Shown: positions 1 to 8,591 of the stretch, one piece after another
How the letters are laid out: each line of letters starts with the position of its first letter
Numbering within the stretch: position 1 is the stretch's first letter
Source: Synechococcus sp. BO 8801
GTDB taxonomy: Bacteria; Cyanobacteriota; Cyanobacteriia; PCC-6307; Cyanobiaceae
Assembly: GCF_002252675.1 (NCBI RefSeq)
Contig: NZ_NQKY01000005.1
Span: 106,248-170,247, forward strand
Reading direction: 5' to 3'
Length of the DNA: 64,000 bases
Program-made: the position numbers and the translations under genes
The notes under the pieces: model-generated
What the model was told of the DNA's origin: nothing
What the model saw: the letters and a program-made list of their open reading frames with translations, nothing else
The model's database searches: none

Positions 1-519
1 GGGTTGGGGAAACGACTCAGGAAGTGGCGCCTTGTTACCCGGGACCTGGGCGTAGGCCCGGCGTAGCTCCGCGGGTGTTTCGGCTTTTCTGATCGCCTCG
101 ACGGCTCTCGATGCCTGGGTGAGGAGTTGGGTTGATTCCTGGTTTCTTGTCTGCAGCAGTTTCGCACCAGAATAGATCTGAACGGGGATCAGTAGCAGAT
201 ACCCCAACGCCACCCAGGTGGCCAGACGCCGCAGCAGTTCCGCACGGTTGGTCAGTGGTTTGGATTGGGGATTCAGTGCGGCAGCGGCTGCCACCAACAG
301 CGCTCCGGTGAGTGGTGTGATGCCTCGGCTGACAAGAAATCCAATCATGACGTCCAGCCAGGCCGGCTTGAGGAGGGCTACGGGCCAGGCCTGAAAGGCC
401 AGTTCGACCAGGAAGTAGGCCAGGATGGCGACACCCACCCAATGAAGAACAGTTGCAAATTCAACCTGCAGCTCGCGGGATGATTCGCGAGAGTTCCGGG
501 CGCTTGTGGTCGGGGTCAT
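1..519 (-). CDS. HpsJ-like membrane protein (partial, runs off the left edge)
   Basis: The reading frame starts with ATG at 519 and stays open to base 1, giving 173 codons without a stop, so the C-terminus lies outside the window. Three hydrophobic stretches are visible, at about residues 23-45, 58-85 and 103-126, followed by a charged amphipathic stretch. The pattern resembles the cyanobacterial HpsJ family (linked to hormogonium polysaccharide secretion in filamentous species), but this is family resemblance from memory and the function in a unicellular strain is unknown. Base composition is visibly less GC-rich than the genes that follow. The frame and membrane topology are clear; the name is tentative. 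Confidence 0.5.
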   Translation of the reverse strand, partial: MTPTTSARNSRESSRELQVEFATVLHWVGVAILAYFLVELAFQAWPVALLKPAWLDVMIGFLVSRGITPLTGALLVAAAAALNPQSKPLTNRAELLRRLATWVALGYLLLIPVQIYSGAKLLQTRNQESTQLLTQASRAVEAIRKAETPAELRRAYAQVPGNKAPLPESFPQP

Positions 520-699
520 CGTTGTCTTTCCTGTCTCTACTGTGATCTGAATATCGGATGGATTCTTCAGTCTGGTCAAGCGAGTTTCACATGACTTGCT
601 GGACGGGGCCGGATCGATGTGTTGGGATTGAAGCTTCGGCCGTGTGGGACGCGTCAGCTCCCTTTGGGAACGGCAACAACCATTGATTTCCACATTTCC

Positions 700-1641
700 A
701 TGGCCCACCCCGCCACCCTTATCCCCTGGCTGGCCGAGCAGCTCGGTGTCGAGCCGGTCGGCTGGAGCGCGGTGGGTGGTGGCTGCATCCACAGCGCCTG
801 GCGACTGGATCTGGCCGATGGCCGCCGGCTGTTCGCCAAGGCCAACGGGGCCTCCGCCCTGCCGATCCTGGAGGCCGAGGCCGAGGGTCTGCGGGGCCTG
901 GCGGCGGCGGCGGGCGAGGAGGGCCCACGGGTCCCTGTCCCCCTGGCCTGCGGGGTGGCGGGATCGTCGGCCGTGCTGGTGCTCCCCTGGCTCGACCTGG
1001 CGCGCGGCCGTTCTGCGGCTCATGAGCCGCAGTGGCGCCGCCTGGGTGCAGCGCTGGCGGCTCTGCACCGCCAGAGCCTGACCCGCACCTGCGTCGTGGG
1101 GGATCGGGCCGGGGAGGCCTTCGGCTGGCCCCGGGACAATGTCATCGGCTCCTTCCCGCAGCGCAACGGCTGGGAGGCGGACTGGGGCCGGTTCTTCGTG
1201 GAACGGCGGCTGGCCCCCCAGCTGGAGCACCTGGCCAGCAGCGGCCACCCCCTGCGGCGGGCCGCCGCGCTGCTGGAGCGCGCCGGCCAGTGGCTGGGGG
1301 CACACCGTCCGGAGCCCTGCCTGGTGCACGGTGATCTCTGGAGCGGCAATGCCGCCGTCACCAGCGAGGGCCAGGGGGTGATCTTCGATCCGGCGGTCTA
1401 CCGGGGCGACAGGGAGGTGGACCTCGCCATGGCGCGGCTGTTCGGGGGCTTCCCCGAGGCGTTCTTCGAGGGGTACCAGGAGACCTGGCCCCTGCCCTCA
1501 GGGCACCGCCCGCGACGCGAGCTCTACAACCTGTACCACCTGCTCAACCACGCCAACCTGTTCGGCGGCAGCTACGTGGGACAAAGCGAGGCCTGCCTGG
1601 ACTCCTTACTGGAGCGGGGCGAGGGCCAGGGGTGGGGCTGA
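700..1641 (+). CDS. fructosamine kinase family protein
   Basis: This 313-residue protein matches the fructosamine/ketosamine kinase family, which phosphorylates sugar groups attached to amines and thereby helps repair glycated proteins. The kinase-like catalytic motif LVHGDLWSGN lies at residues 208-217 (H210, D212), and the metal-binding-type motif IFDPAVYRGDREVD begins near residue 228. An N-terminal region around residues 10-60 carries the GG-rich nucleotide loop. ATG at 700 was chosen; a GTG at 619 in the same frame would add 27 residues unlike the family. Length is close to the usual 290-310. The exact substrate cannot be told from sequence. Confidence 0.85.
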   Translation: MAHPATLIPWLAEQLGVEPVGWSAVGGGCIHSAWRLDLADGRRLFAKANGASALPILEAEAEGLRGLAAAAGEEGPRVPVPLACGVAGSSAVLVLPWLDLARGRSAAHEPQWRRLGAALAALHRQSLTRTCVVGDRAGEAFGWPRDNVIGSFPQRNGWEADWGRFFVERRLAPQLEHLASSGHPLRRAAALLERAGQWLGAHRPEPCLVHGDLWSGNAAVTSEGQGVIFDPAVYRGDREVDLAMARLFGGFPEAFFEGYQETWPLPSGHRPRRELYNLYHLLNHANLFGGSYVGQSEACLDSLLERGEGQGWG

Positions 1642-1693
1642 GAAAGGACACGGGGACGTCGCGACGCCCCCGGAGTTGCTGACGCTCAGGTGC

Positions 1694-2068
1694 TCAGCTG
1701 AGGTATTCCTTGCGCAGCGACTGGAGCTTCGCCATCACGGCGGAGCGCTTCTCACCGGTGGTGAGGTTCTTCCAGCTCCAGCTGCCGACCACCACCAGGC
1801 CAAGCAGTTCCAGCAGGCCGGGGACGATCGGCAGCAGGTTGATGGTGTCGAGCACGCCCTTGATCAGGATCTGGGCCACGATCACGGCCAGCAGCACGCC
1901 GGAGGCCTTGCCGATCCGGCCCACCTGGCTCCAGTCCACCTTGTCGAGGGTTTCGTTGACCTTGCCGATCACTTCGCTGTAGCGCTCGCTGAAATCCACC
2001 TCGGGGGCGCTGCTGGTGGTGCTGTCATCCTGCATGGTCTCCTTCACTTTGGTCGTGCTGTCGATCAT
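1694..2068 (-). CDS. CAAD domain-containing membrane protein
   Basis: A 124-residue protein with an acidic soluble N-terminus and two closely spaced hydrophobic helices (about residues 55-75 and 78-98), ending in a basic tail. This is the layout of the CAAD domain, which in cyanobacteria is found alone or appended to aminoacyl-tRNA synthetases and anchors them to thylakoid membranes; its chloroplast relatives are the CURT1 curvature proteins. Here no synthetase domain is attached. ATG at 2068 is used; an in-frame ATG at 2035 preceded by AAGGAG is an alternative that would drop 11 residues. It converges on the kinase gene on the plus strand. Confidence 0.8.
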   Translation of the reverse strand: MIDSTTKVKETMQDDSTTSSAPEVDFSERYSEVIGKVNETLDKVDWSQVGRIGKASGVLLAVIVAQILIKGVLDTINLLPIVPGLLELLGLVVVGSWSWKNLTTGEKRSAVMAKLQSLRKEYLS

Positions 2069-2111
2069 GGAAGGAGAGGTCTCCTGACGGAATGATGCAT
2101 AACGTACCGGT

Positions 2112-2579
2112 GTGACCCCAGAGACGCCAGAGCAGCTCGGCCTCGGTCGGCAGGCGCTGACGGTGCTGGAGGCCGTCCTGCTGGCGGCCGCCCCCGAGGA
2201 GGGCTGTGCCCTGCTGCTGGGTCGCCGCGACCCCTGGCGCGTCGAGCAGGCCTGGCCCTGCCTCAACGTCTGGGAGCCGCCGCCGGAGCGTCGCCGCCGC
2301 TTCGCCCTCGATCCCCGCGAGCAGCTGCAGGCGCAGAAATGGGCCCGGGCCCGGGGGCTGACGGTCCTGGGCTCGGCCCACAGCCACCCGCTCTCGGCGC
2401 CGGTGCCCTCGGCGCTGGATCGCTCCCTCGCCTTCGCCCCCACCCTGATGCTGATCCTGGGGCAGGCCGATGGCCCCGCCGCGTCGGCAGCCGCTGGGGA
2501 CGGGCCGTGGTCCCTGGCCTGCTGGTGGTTGCCGGAGCAGGGCAGCCCCCGGCCGCTGGCGTGGAGAATGGACGGTTAG
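2112..2579 (+). CDS. M67 family JAMM metallopeptidase (Mov34/MPN/PAD-1)
   Basis: A 155-residue single-domain protein with the JAMM zinc signature HSHP-x6-S-x-x-D (H90, H92, S100, D103), so the zinc ligands and the catalytic serine are all present. Such small bacterial JAMM enzymes remove adducts from the C-terminus of ubiquitin-like sulfur carriers; the best known is Mec of the mycobacterial CysO cysteine pathway. The gene starts with GTG at 2112 and lies 22 bp upstream of a MoeB-rhodanese gene, which is the matching E1-like partner in that pathway. No sulfur carrier gene is seen nearby, so substrate assignment is inference. Confidence 0.8.
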   Translation: MTPETPEQLGLGRQALTVLEAVLLAAAPEEGCALLLGRRDPWRVEQAWPCLNVWEPPPERRRRFALDPREQLQAQKWARARGLTVLGSAHSHPLSAPVPSALDRSLAFAPTLMLILGQADGPAASAAAGDGPWSLACWWLPEQGSPRPLAWRMDG

Positions 2580-2601
2580 TGCGTCGTGGATCTCCACCGC
2601 C

Positions 2602-3771
2602 ATGCTTCCTCCCGACACCAGCGCCGTCCAGCTCAGTCCCGATGAGGTGGTGCGCTTCTCCCGCCACCTGATCCTGCCGGAGATCGGCATGGAGGGGCAG
2701 AAGCGGCTCAAGGCGGCCTCGGTGCTGTGCGTCGGCACCGGCGGTCTCGGCTCTCCCCTGCTCCTCTATCTGGCCGCCGCCGGCGTCGGTCGCCTGGGCA
2801 TCGTCGACTTCGACGTGGTGGACCACAGCAACCTGCAGCGCCAGGTGATCCACGGCACCAGCTGGGTGGGCAAGCCCAAGATCGAATCCGCCAAAGCCCG
2901 GATCCACGAGATCAACCCCCACTGCCAGGTGGATCTCTACGAAACGGCGCTCACCAGTGAGAACGCCCTCGAGATCATCGCCGGCTACGACATCGTCTGC
3001 GACGGCACCGACAACTTCCCCACCCGCTACCTGGTCAACGACGCCTGCGTCCTGCTCGACAAGCCGAACGTCTACGGCTCCATCTTCCGCTTCGAGGGCC
3101 AGGCCACGGTGTTCAACTACCAGGGCGGGCCCAACTACCGGGATCTGTTCCCCGAACCGCCGCCGCCGGGCATGGTGCCCTCCTGTGCCGAAGGCGGCGT
3201 GGTGGGGGTGCTGCCCGGAATCATCGGCGTGATCCAGGCCACCGAGGCCGTCAAGCTGATCACCGGCATCGGCACCAGCCTCAGCGGCCGCCTGCTGCTC
3301 TTCGATGCCCTCAAGATGAGCTTCCGGGAGCTGAAGCTGCGCCCCAACCCGGAGCGTCCCGTGATCGACAAGCTGATCGATTACCAGGAGTTCTGCGGCG
3401 TGGGTGGCTCGGCCCCCGGCCAGGAGGAGGCGGGCAGCGTGGCCACCATCAGCGTGAGCGAACTCAAGACGCTGCTCGATGGCCCCCAGGACGACCTGCT
3501 GCTGCTTGATGTCCGCAATCCCCCCGAGGCGGAGATCGCGGTGATCCCCGGCGCCGTGCTGGTGCCCCTCGATCGCATCGAGAGCGGCGAGGCGATCGAA
3601 GAGGTGCGGCGGCTGGCGAGCGGCAAGCGGCTCTACGTGCACTGCAAGCTGGGCGGCCGCTCCGCCAAGGCCCTGATCGCCCTCGGACGCCACGGCATCG
3701 ACGGGGTGAACGTGCAGGGCGGCATCGACGCCTGGAGCCAGGAGGTGGATCCTGACGTTCCGCGCTACTGA
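2602..3771 (+). CDS. moeB: MoeB/MoeZ-type adenylyltransferase with C-terminal rhodanese domain
   Basis: A 389-residue E1-like enzyme. The N-terminal ThiF/MoeB fold has the nucleotide motif GTGGLGSP near residues 43-50 and a cysteine at C195 in the motif SCAEGG, followed by GVLPGIIGVIQATEA. The C-terminal third is a rhodanese domain with the active-site loop HCKLGGRS (C348). Proteins of this two-domain type adenylate the C-terminal glycine of MoaD/ThiS-like carriers and then load sulfur on them, serving molybdopterin synthesis and, in actinobacteria, cysteine synthesis. It follows the JAMM gene closely and overlaps the following ion channel frame if that gene starts at 3752. Confidence 0.92.
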   Translation: MLPPDTSAVQLSPDEVVRFSRHLILPEIGMEGQKRLKAASVLCVGTGGLGSPLLLYLAAAGVGRLGIVDFDVVDHSNLQRQVIHGTSWVGKPKIESAKARIHEINPHCQVDLYETALTSENALEIIAGYDIVCDGTDNFPTRYLVNDACVLLDKPNVYGSIFRFEGQATVFNYQGGPNYRDLFPEPPPPGMVPSCAEGGVVGVLPGIIGVIQATEAVKLITGIGTSLSGRLLLFDALKMSFRELKLRPNPERPVIDKLIDYQEFCGVGGSAPGQEEAGSVATISVSELKTLLDGPQDDLLLLDVRNPPEAEIAVIPGAVLVPLDRIESGEAIEEVRRLASGKRLYVHCKLGGRSAKALIALGRHGIDGVNVQGGIDAWSQEVDPDVPRY

Positions 3772-4564
3772 TCCCCTCTCCCCCGCCAGGCAGCGGTGGC
3801 TGGAGCGCCGCCGCCTGGAAGCCCGGCGTCTGATCGCCCTCGAGAAGCGCTTCCTGCCGCTTCTGGTCTCGGCCCTGCTTCCGATCCTGGTGATGCCCAT
3901 CACGGCCACGCGGGGCTGGCCGGCCAACGTTCTTCTGGCGGTGGTCTTCAATCTGCTCATCCTGCAGTCGATCCTGACCCTGCCGGTGATCGCCGGGGTG
4001 ACCTACTCCCGCCTGCGCCAGGAGATCTTCCGCTGGGTCGGGGTGGTGGCCGGCCTGGGGCTCTGGGTGCCGGTGGCCCTGGGCACCTGGCCCGGCGGTG
4101 CGTTCCGCGGCGTGGAGATGGTGCTGCTGAGCCTCTTCTTCCTGGCCACCTCGATCCGGCTAGTGCGCCTGCTGGCCCGGGTGCCGCGGGTCAATGTGCA
4201 GGTGATGGCCGGCGCCGCCGCGGGCTATCTGCATCTGGGCCTCACCGGTGGGGTGCTGGCCACGGCCACCCAGGTGCTCGTGCCCGGCAGCTTCAGCCTC
4301 GGGGCGGCCGCCAGCAACCAGCTGATGCTCGACCGGCTCACCTACTTCAGCTTCGTGACCATCGCCGGCGTCGGCTACGGCGATGTGCTGCCGGCCAATG
4401 CGGTGGGGGAGCGCTTCGTGATCCTGCTCAGCGTCGCCAGCACCCTTTACGTGGCCCTGCTGGTGGGCCTGCTGCTGGGACGCTTCATCGCCTCGGAGGA
4501 GGTGGAGATGCTGGAGGACGACGCCCTGGGCCTCGAGCAGGTCGATCAGTCCGGGCCACCCTGA
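3752..4564 (+). CDS. two-TM-type ion channel family protein, probable CTG start
   Basis: The C-terminal half has a pore helix and the selectivity filter TIAGVGYGD followed by a last transmembrane helix, as in potassium channels. Several more hydrophobic segments precede it. The first ATG/GTG codons in the frame (3890 and 3893) lie within the first hydrophobic segment, while the frame is open upstream to a stop at 3707 with no ATG, GTG or TTG. A CTG at 3752 has AGGAGG six bases ahead, giving a 270-residue protein with a basic amphipathic N-terminus and overlapping moeB by 20 bp. The start is therefore inferred; the rest of the gene is secure. Ion specificity is presumed K+ from the filter. Confidence 0.75.
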   Translation: MTFRATDPLSPARQRWLERRRLEARRLIALEKRFLPLLVSALLPILVMPITATRGWPANVLLAVVFNLLILQSILTLPVIAGVTYSRLRQEIFRWVGVVAGLGLWVPVALGTWPGGAFRGVEMVLLSLFFLATSIRLVRLLARVPRVNVQVMAGAAAGYLHLGLTGGVLATATQVLVPGSFSLGAAASNQLMLDRLTYFSFVTIAGVGYGDVLPANAVGERFVILLSVASTLYVALLVGLLLGRFIASEEVEMLEDDALGLEQVDQSGPP

Positions 4565-4603
4565 CCGGCAGCCTCCGGGTCGGCAGCCCTCAGGTCGGCA
4601 GCT

Positions 4604-5767
4604 TCAGTAGTCGACGCCGCGCTTGAGGTCGACGCCCCGCTCGGCGTAGTGCTTGTGGCACACCATCTCCGAGTGGACGCTGGCCAGGTCGAAGTAGGCC
4701 GGCCGGCTCTTGCAGCGGCCCGTGATGATCACCTCGGTCTCGGTGGGTTTGCGCAGCAGGGTCTGGACGATCGGCTCCACCGGCAGCAGCTCCAGATCCA
4801 CGGTGGGGTTGAGCTCGTCGAGGATCACGGTCTTGTAGAGGCCGCTGGCGATGGCGGCCCGGGCGATCTCCCAGGCCCGTTCCGCCTCCACGTAGTCGAT
4901 CGGCTGCTGCTGGCCGCGCCAGACGATGGCGTCGCGTCCCGAGCGCAGGTGATCCACCAGGTGGGGGTAGCTCTCCCGCAGGGCGGCGATGGCTGCATCC
5001 TCGGTGTAGCCCGCCCCGCCCTTGAGCCACTGCAGGATCAGCACCCGGTGGCTCTTGTCCTGGCTGATGCCCCGGCCGATGGCCTGCAGGCCCTTGCCCA
5101 GGGCGCTGGTGGATTTGCCCTTGCCTTCGCCGGTGTAGATCTCCAGGCCCTCCAGCCCCTGCTGGGGGCCGCTGTGGGCCCGCATCTCCGAGTGCAGATC
5201 GGCCAGCTGCACCAGCTGGCGCGGTGCCCCCCGGCCGGTGCAGATGATCTCCATCCCCGCCGGCTTGGTGGCCAGGGTGCGCACCACCTCCTCGGTGTCG
5301 AGCAGGCCTAGGTCGAGCACGGGGTTGAGCTCATCGAGCACCACCACCGAGTAGAGGTTGCTGGCGATCGCCCCCTTGGCGATGTCCCAGCCCCGCTGGG
5401 CCTCCTGATGGTCGAAGCGGGTGGCTTGCTCAGCGCTGAAGTGGTCGCCGCGGCCGGTGCGCACCTGGTCGATCAGGTGGGGGAAACCCTGCTGCAGGGC
5501 CTCGATGGCGCTGTCCTCGTCGTAGGCGCGGCCGGGGCCCTTGAGGAACCGCAGCAGCAGCACCCGGGTGCGCTTCTGCTCGCAGATGCCCAGCCCGATG
5601 GTGCGCAGCACCACCCCCAGGGCCGCCTGGCTCTTGCCCTTGCCTTCCCCGTCGTAGACGTGCAACTGCCCGTGGGCCCGCTCGTCGCTGCCGGCGGCGG
5701 TGCGGATGCCGATGCCCCGTCCGGTGCCGCGCTGCGGGGTCTGGGTGCTGCGGGCGGCGGGGGTCAT
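4604..5767 (-). CDS. cobO: cob(I)yrinic acid a,c-diamide adenosyltransferase, tandem two-domain form
   Basis: A 387-residue protein made of two BtuR/CobO domains in a row. Each has its own P-loop (GEGKGKS at 40-46 and again at 213-219), an L-x-x-x-LKG strand, a VVLDELNP or VILDELNP motif and a TGR segment followed by LHSEM or VHSEM. CobO transfers the adenosyl group from ATP to cob(I)yrinate derivatives in vitamin B12 synthesis and salvage. Single-domain enzymes are about 180-200 residues, so this is a fused duplication with both nucleotide sites apparently intact. Divergent from larE with a 51 bp gap. Confidence 0.88.
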   Translation of the reverse strand: MTPAARSTQTPQRGTGRGIGIRTAAGSDERAHGQLHVYDGEGKGKSQAALGVVLRTIGLGICEQKRTRVLLLRFLKGPGRAYDEDSAIEALQQGFPHLIDQVRTGRGDHFSAEQATRFDHQEAQRGWDIAKGAIASNLYSVVVLDELNPVLDLGLLDTEEVVRTLATKPAGMEIICTGRGAPRQLVQLADLHSEMRAHSGPQQGLEGLEIYTGEGKGKSTSALGKGLQAIGRGISQDKSHRVLILQWLKGGAGYTEDAAIAALRESYPHLVDHLRSGRDAIVWRGQQQPIDYVEAERAWEIARAAIASGLYKTVILDELNPTVDLELLPVEPIVQTLLRKPTETEVIITGRCKSRPAYFDLASVHSEMVCHKHYAERGVDLKRGVDY

Positions 5768-5818
5768 CGGCGGGTGGTACCGGTCCGGATGCTACCGAGC
5801 CTTGCCAGGATCTACGCC

Positions 5819-6691
5819 ATGCCCGCCACCCGCCGCCTCAGCCTGCTCGAAGCCCTGCCGGCCCCGCTGGAGCGGGGCCTGGAGGCCCTCTGCCGCCAGC
5901 TCGACGCCTTCCCGCAGGTGGTGGTGGCCTACTCCGGCGGTGTCGACAGCGCCCTGGTGGCCGCCCTGGCCGGCGACCGGCTCGGGGAGCGGGCCCTGGC
6001 GGTCACCGGCGTCTCGCCGGCCCTGGCCCCCCACCTGCGCCGGGAGGCCAGCGACCAGGCCCGCTGGCTGGGCCTGCGCCACCGGGAGGTGCCCACCACG
6101 GAACTGGCAGACCCCGCCTACACCAGCAACCCCCAGGATCGCTGCTACGCCTGCAAGCGGGAGCTGCACCGGCTGCTGGCCCCGATCGCCGCCGCTGCCC
6201 GGGGGGCCCAGGTGCTGGACGGGGTCAACCGCGACGACCTCGGCGACCACCGGCCCGGGATCCGGGCCGCCCGGGAGTTCGGTGTGCGTTCACCCCTGGC
6301 GGAGGCCGGCATCGACAAAGCCGGTGTGCGCCAGCTCTCCCGTGCCCTCGGGTTGCCCTGGTGGGACAAGCCGGCCCAGCCCTGCCTTGCCTCCCGTTTC
6401 CCCTACGGCGAACCGATCAGCGCCACGCGGCTGGCCCGGGTGGCCGCCGCCGAGGACTGGTTGCGCCAGCACGGTTTTCCAGAGCTGCGGGTACGCAGCC
6501 AGGGGGAGACGGCCCGCATCGAGATCCCTGCGGCCGGATTGCCTGCGGCGCTGGAGAGTCTGGCCCAGGGTGAGCTGCGCCCCGAGCTGGTGGGGGCGTT
6601 CAGGGGGATGGGGTTCACCGCCGTCGCCCTCGACCTGGAGGGGCTGGTGAGCGGCAAGCTGAACCGTGCCCTGGCACAGGAGCTGCCGTGA
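5819..6691 (+). CDS. larE: ATP-dependent sacrificial sulfur transferase LarE
   Basis: A 290-residue member of the PP-loop ATP pyrophosphatase superfamily. The PP-loop SGGVDS is at residues 39-44, an RCYACK cysteine pair lies near residues 107-112, and the motif PCLASRFPYG further on contains the conserved cysteine that in LarE proteins donates its sulfur to the nickel-pincer nucleotide cofactor. ATG 5819 gives the usual length. The LarB and LarC partners are not in this window, so whether the protein makes nickel-pincer cofactor here or another sulfur-containing product is open. It converges on speD. Confidence 0.88.
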   Translation: MPATRRLSLLEALPAPLERGLEALCRQLDAFPQVVVAYSGGVDSALVAALAGDRLGERALAVTGVSPALAPHLRREASDQARWLGLRHREVPTTELADPAYTSNPQDRCYACKRELHRLLAPIAAAARGAQVLDGVNRDDLGDHRPGIRAAREFGVRSPLAEAGIDKAGVRQLSRALGLPWWDKPAQPCLASRFPYGEPISATRLARVAAAEDWLRQHGFPELRVRSQGETARIEIPAAGLPAALESLAQGELRPELVGAFRGMGFTAVALDLEGLVSGKLNRALAQELP

Positions 6692-6751
6692 GTGCACGCA
6701 GGAAAGCCGCCGGAGAAAGGTCCCCGGCGGCTGGATGTGGTTCACCGGCGC

Positions 6752-7246
6752 TCAGGCGCTGGCGAGGTGGGGCTCCCTCTGACTGTCGATCAGGGCCTCG
6801 GGCGTCTCGCGCCGGAAGCTGGTGAGCTTGTGGCGGCCGGCGCCCAGCTCCTCCCACAGGACCTGGCAGGCCTTCTCCGGCATGGTGTGGTCACCGCAGG
6901 TGAACACGTCCACCGCCGCATAGCCCGACTCGGGCCAGGTGTGGATGGAGATGTGGGACTCCGCCAGCAACGCCAGGCCCGTGACGCCCTGGGGTTCGAA
7001 GCGGTGGGTGATCAGGTTGAGCAGGGTGGCACCAGCGCGTCTGGCTGCTGTCGTGATGGTGTCCCTGAGGAAAGCTTCGTCGTCGAGCCTTGCGCAATCG
7101 CAGTCGTAGAGCTCGAGGATGCAGTGTTTCCCTACCGCGTCGGTGGTGTCGCCAGGGGCGGAGACGGGGCTTGCAATGGCGTGGGTGGGGGAGGCGGCGG
7201 GCTTCCATCCCGGGTTGGGATGCAGGCTGGAAAGGGTCTGGTTCAT
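6752..7246 (-). CDS. speD: S-adenosylmethionine decarboxylase proenzyme
   Basis: A 164-residue proenzyme of the bacterial class 1b type. The self-cleavage motif [13 protein letters not shown] is present, with S97 expected to become the pyruvoyl cofactor, followed by a catalytic-type cysteine in VFTCGDH. The product, decarboxylated SAM, is the aminopropyl donor for spermidine. An N-terminal extension of about 35 residues precedes the conserved core and could be shortened by a later start. The gene lies downstream of recF on the same strand, 88 bp after its stop. Confidence 0.92.
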   Translation of the reverse strand: MNQTLSSLHPNPGWKPAASPTHAIASPVSAPGDTTDAVGKHCILELYDCDCARLDDEAFLRDTITTAARRAGATLLNLITHRFEPQGVTGLALLAESHISIHTWPESGYAAVDVFTCGDHTMPEKACQVLWEELGAGRHKLTSFRRETPEALIDSQREPHLASA

Positions 7247-7334
7247 CGAATCCGGTCAAACAGGTCTCACCATACGCGCCGGAGCGCGGAACTGAGGTTC
7301 GCCAGGCTGCCTGCGGCAGCAGGGAGTTCGGGCC

Positions 7335-8486
7335 TCAGGGCACCAGCGCTCCGCTGCGCAGTTCCACCACCTGGCTGCGGGCCCGCCAGCCCGTGCTGAA
7401 GGCCTCCAGGTGGGTGGCGCTGACCAGACACTGGTGGCCGTCCCCCACCGCCTCCAGCAGCAGCTGCTGGCGCCCCGGGTCAAGTTCGGCCAGCACGTCG
7501 TCGAGGAGCAGCAGCGGCGGCTGACCCACCACCTGGCCCACCAGCTCCAGCTCCCCCAGCTTCAGGGCCAGCACCAGGGTGCGCTGCTGGCCGGCGGAGC
7601 CGTAGCGCCGGGCGGCCTGGCCGCCGATCAGCAGGGCCACCTCGTCCCGGTGGGGACCCACCTGGCACTGGCCCAGCCGCTCCTCCTGGGGCCGCTGCTG
7701 GCGCAGCTGCTCCTCCAGGGCCTGGCGCCAGGGGCCCTCCTCGTCGCTGGCCTCGGCCAGCACGGTGCCGCTGATGTAGTCGAGCTGGAGCGGTTCGGCG
7801 GCCCCGCCGATGCGCTGCTGCCAGGCCGCCGCCAGCGGCTCAAGGCGCCGCAGGGCCCGCTGGCGGCGGCGGTGCAGGCGGGCCCCGACCAGGGCCATCT
7901 GGGCATCGAAGGCCTCCAGCAGCTCCGGCTGTTGGCCGGCGCCCAGGCCGCGGCGCAGCAGCTGGCTGCGCTGCCGCAGCAGCCGCCCGTAGCGGCTCAG
8001 CAGGGAGCCGTAGACCGGCTCCAGCTGCAGCACCACCCGGTCCAGCCACTGGCGCCGCAGGGCCGGCTCGCCCCGCACCAGGTCCAGGTCGAGGGCGCTG
8101 AAGCCGACGCAGCGCAGGGGGCCGATCAGGTCCAGCTGCCGCTCCAGCCGCTTGCCGTTGCGGAACGCCTGGCGTCCGCCGCTGCGCCGCAGCTCCAGCT
8201 GCAGGCTGTCGGCTTCATCGGTGAGGGCCCCCAGCCGGCTGAAGGGGTGACCGTGGCCGATCAGATCCCGGTCGACGCTGCAGCGGTGCGAGCGCAGGCT
8301 GGTGAGCAGTTCCACCCCCTCCAGCAGATTCGACTTGCCCTGGCCGTTGCTGCCGATGACGAGCAGACGGGGCGCCTCCAGTGTCAGCTGCAGGCCGTCG
8401 ATGTTGCGGAAGTGCCGGAGGTCCAGGCGGTGCAGCCGGATGGTTCTGGGGCGGTCAGCCGCTAAGGTACCGCCATCGGAGGCCAA
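7335..8486 (-). CDS. recF: DNA replication/repair protein RecF
   Basis: A 383-residue ABC-type ATPase with Walker A GSNGQGKS at residues 45-52 and a C-terminal signature and Walker B region ([16 protein letters not shown]). RecF with RecO and RecR helps load RecA onto gapped single-stranded DNA. The only possible start upstream of the conserved [10 protein letters not shown] segment is a TTG at 8486, with no strong ribosome binding site; this makes the N-terminus somewhat longer than in most RecF proteins. It is divergent from tRNA-Arg, 31 bp away. Confidence 0.92.
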   Translation of the reverse strand: MASDGGTLAADRPRTIRLHRLDLRHFRNIDGLQLTLEAPRLLVIGSNGQGKSNLLEGVELLTSLRSHRCSVDRDLIGHGHPFSRLGALTDEADSLQLELRRSGGRQAFRNGKRLERQLDLIGPLRCVGFSALDLDLVRGEPALRRQWLDRVVLQLEPVYGSLLSRYGRLLRQRSQLLRRGLGAGQQPELLEAFDAQMALVGARLHRRRQRALRRLEPLAAAWQQRIGGAAEPLQLDYISGTVLAEASDEEGPWRQALEEQLRQQRPQEERLGQCQVGPHRDEVALLIGGQAARRYGSAGQQRTLVLALKLGELELVGQVVGQPPLLLLDDVLAELDPGRQQLLLEAVGDGHQCLVSATHLEAFSTGWRARSQVVELRSGALVP

Positions 8487-8517
8487 GGTTCCCCAGGGGG
8501 CCGGAAGCGCCGTGGCA

Positions 8518-8591
8518 GGGCATGTAGCTCAGTTGGATAGAGCGTCAGATTCCGGTTCTGAATGTCGGGGGTTCGAGTCCCTCCATGCTCG
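8518..8591 (+). tRNA. tRNA-Arg (anticodon CCG)
   Basis: A complete 74-base cloverleaf can be folded: acceptor GGGCATG pairs with CATGCTC with one G-U, D arm GCTC/GAGC, anticodon stem TCAGA/TCTGA with loop TTCCGGT, and T arm with GTTCGAGTC. The anticodon CCG reads the arginine codon CGG. No CCA is encoded. Confidence 0.95.

Noticed and set aside
118..130. GTGAGGAGT, complementary to the conserved ACTCCTCAC of the Yfr1 small RNA
   Set aside because: It lies inside the HpsJ-like coding frame, lacks the Yfr1 flanking stems and terminator, and nine bases can occur by chance.
1645..1672. Palindrome-like GGGGACGTCGCGACGCCCC between two convergent genes
   Set aside because: It is short and without a T-run; it may be chance in GC-rich sequence.
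6700..6735. Inverted repeat AGCCGCCGG/CCGGCGGCT between larE and speD as a terminator
   Set aside because: The loop is 10 bases and there is no T-run on either strand, so it was not called a terminator.
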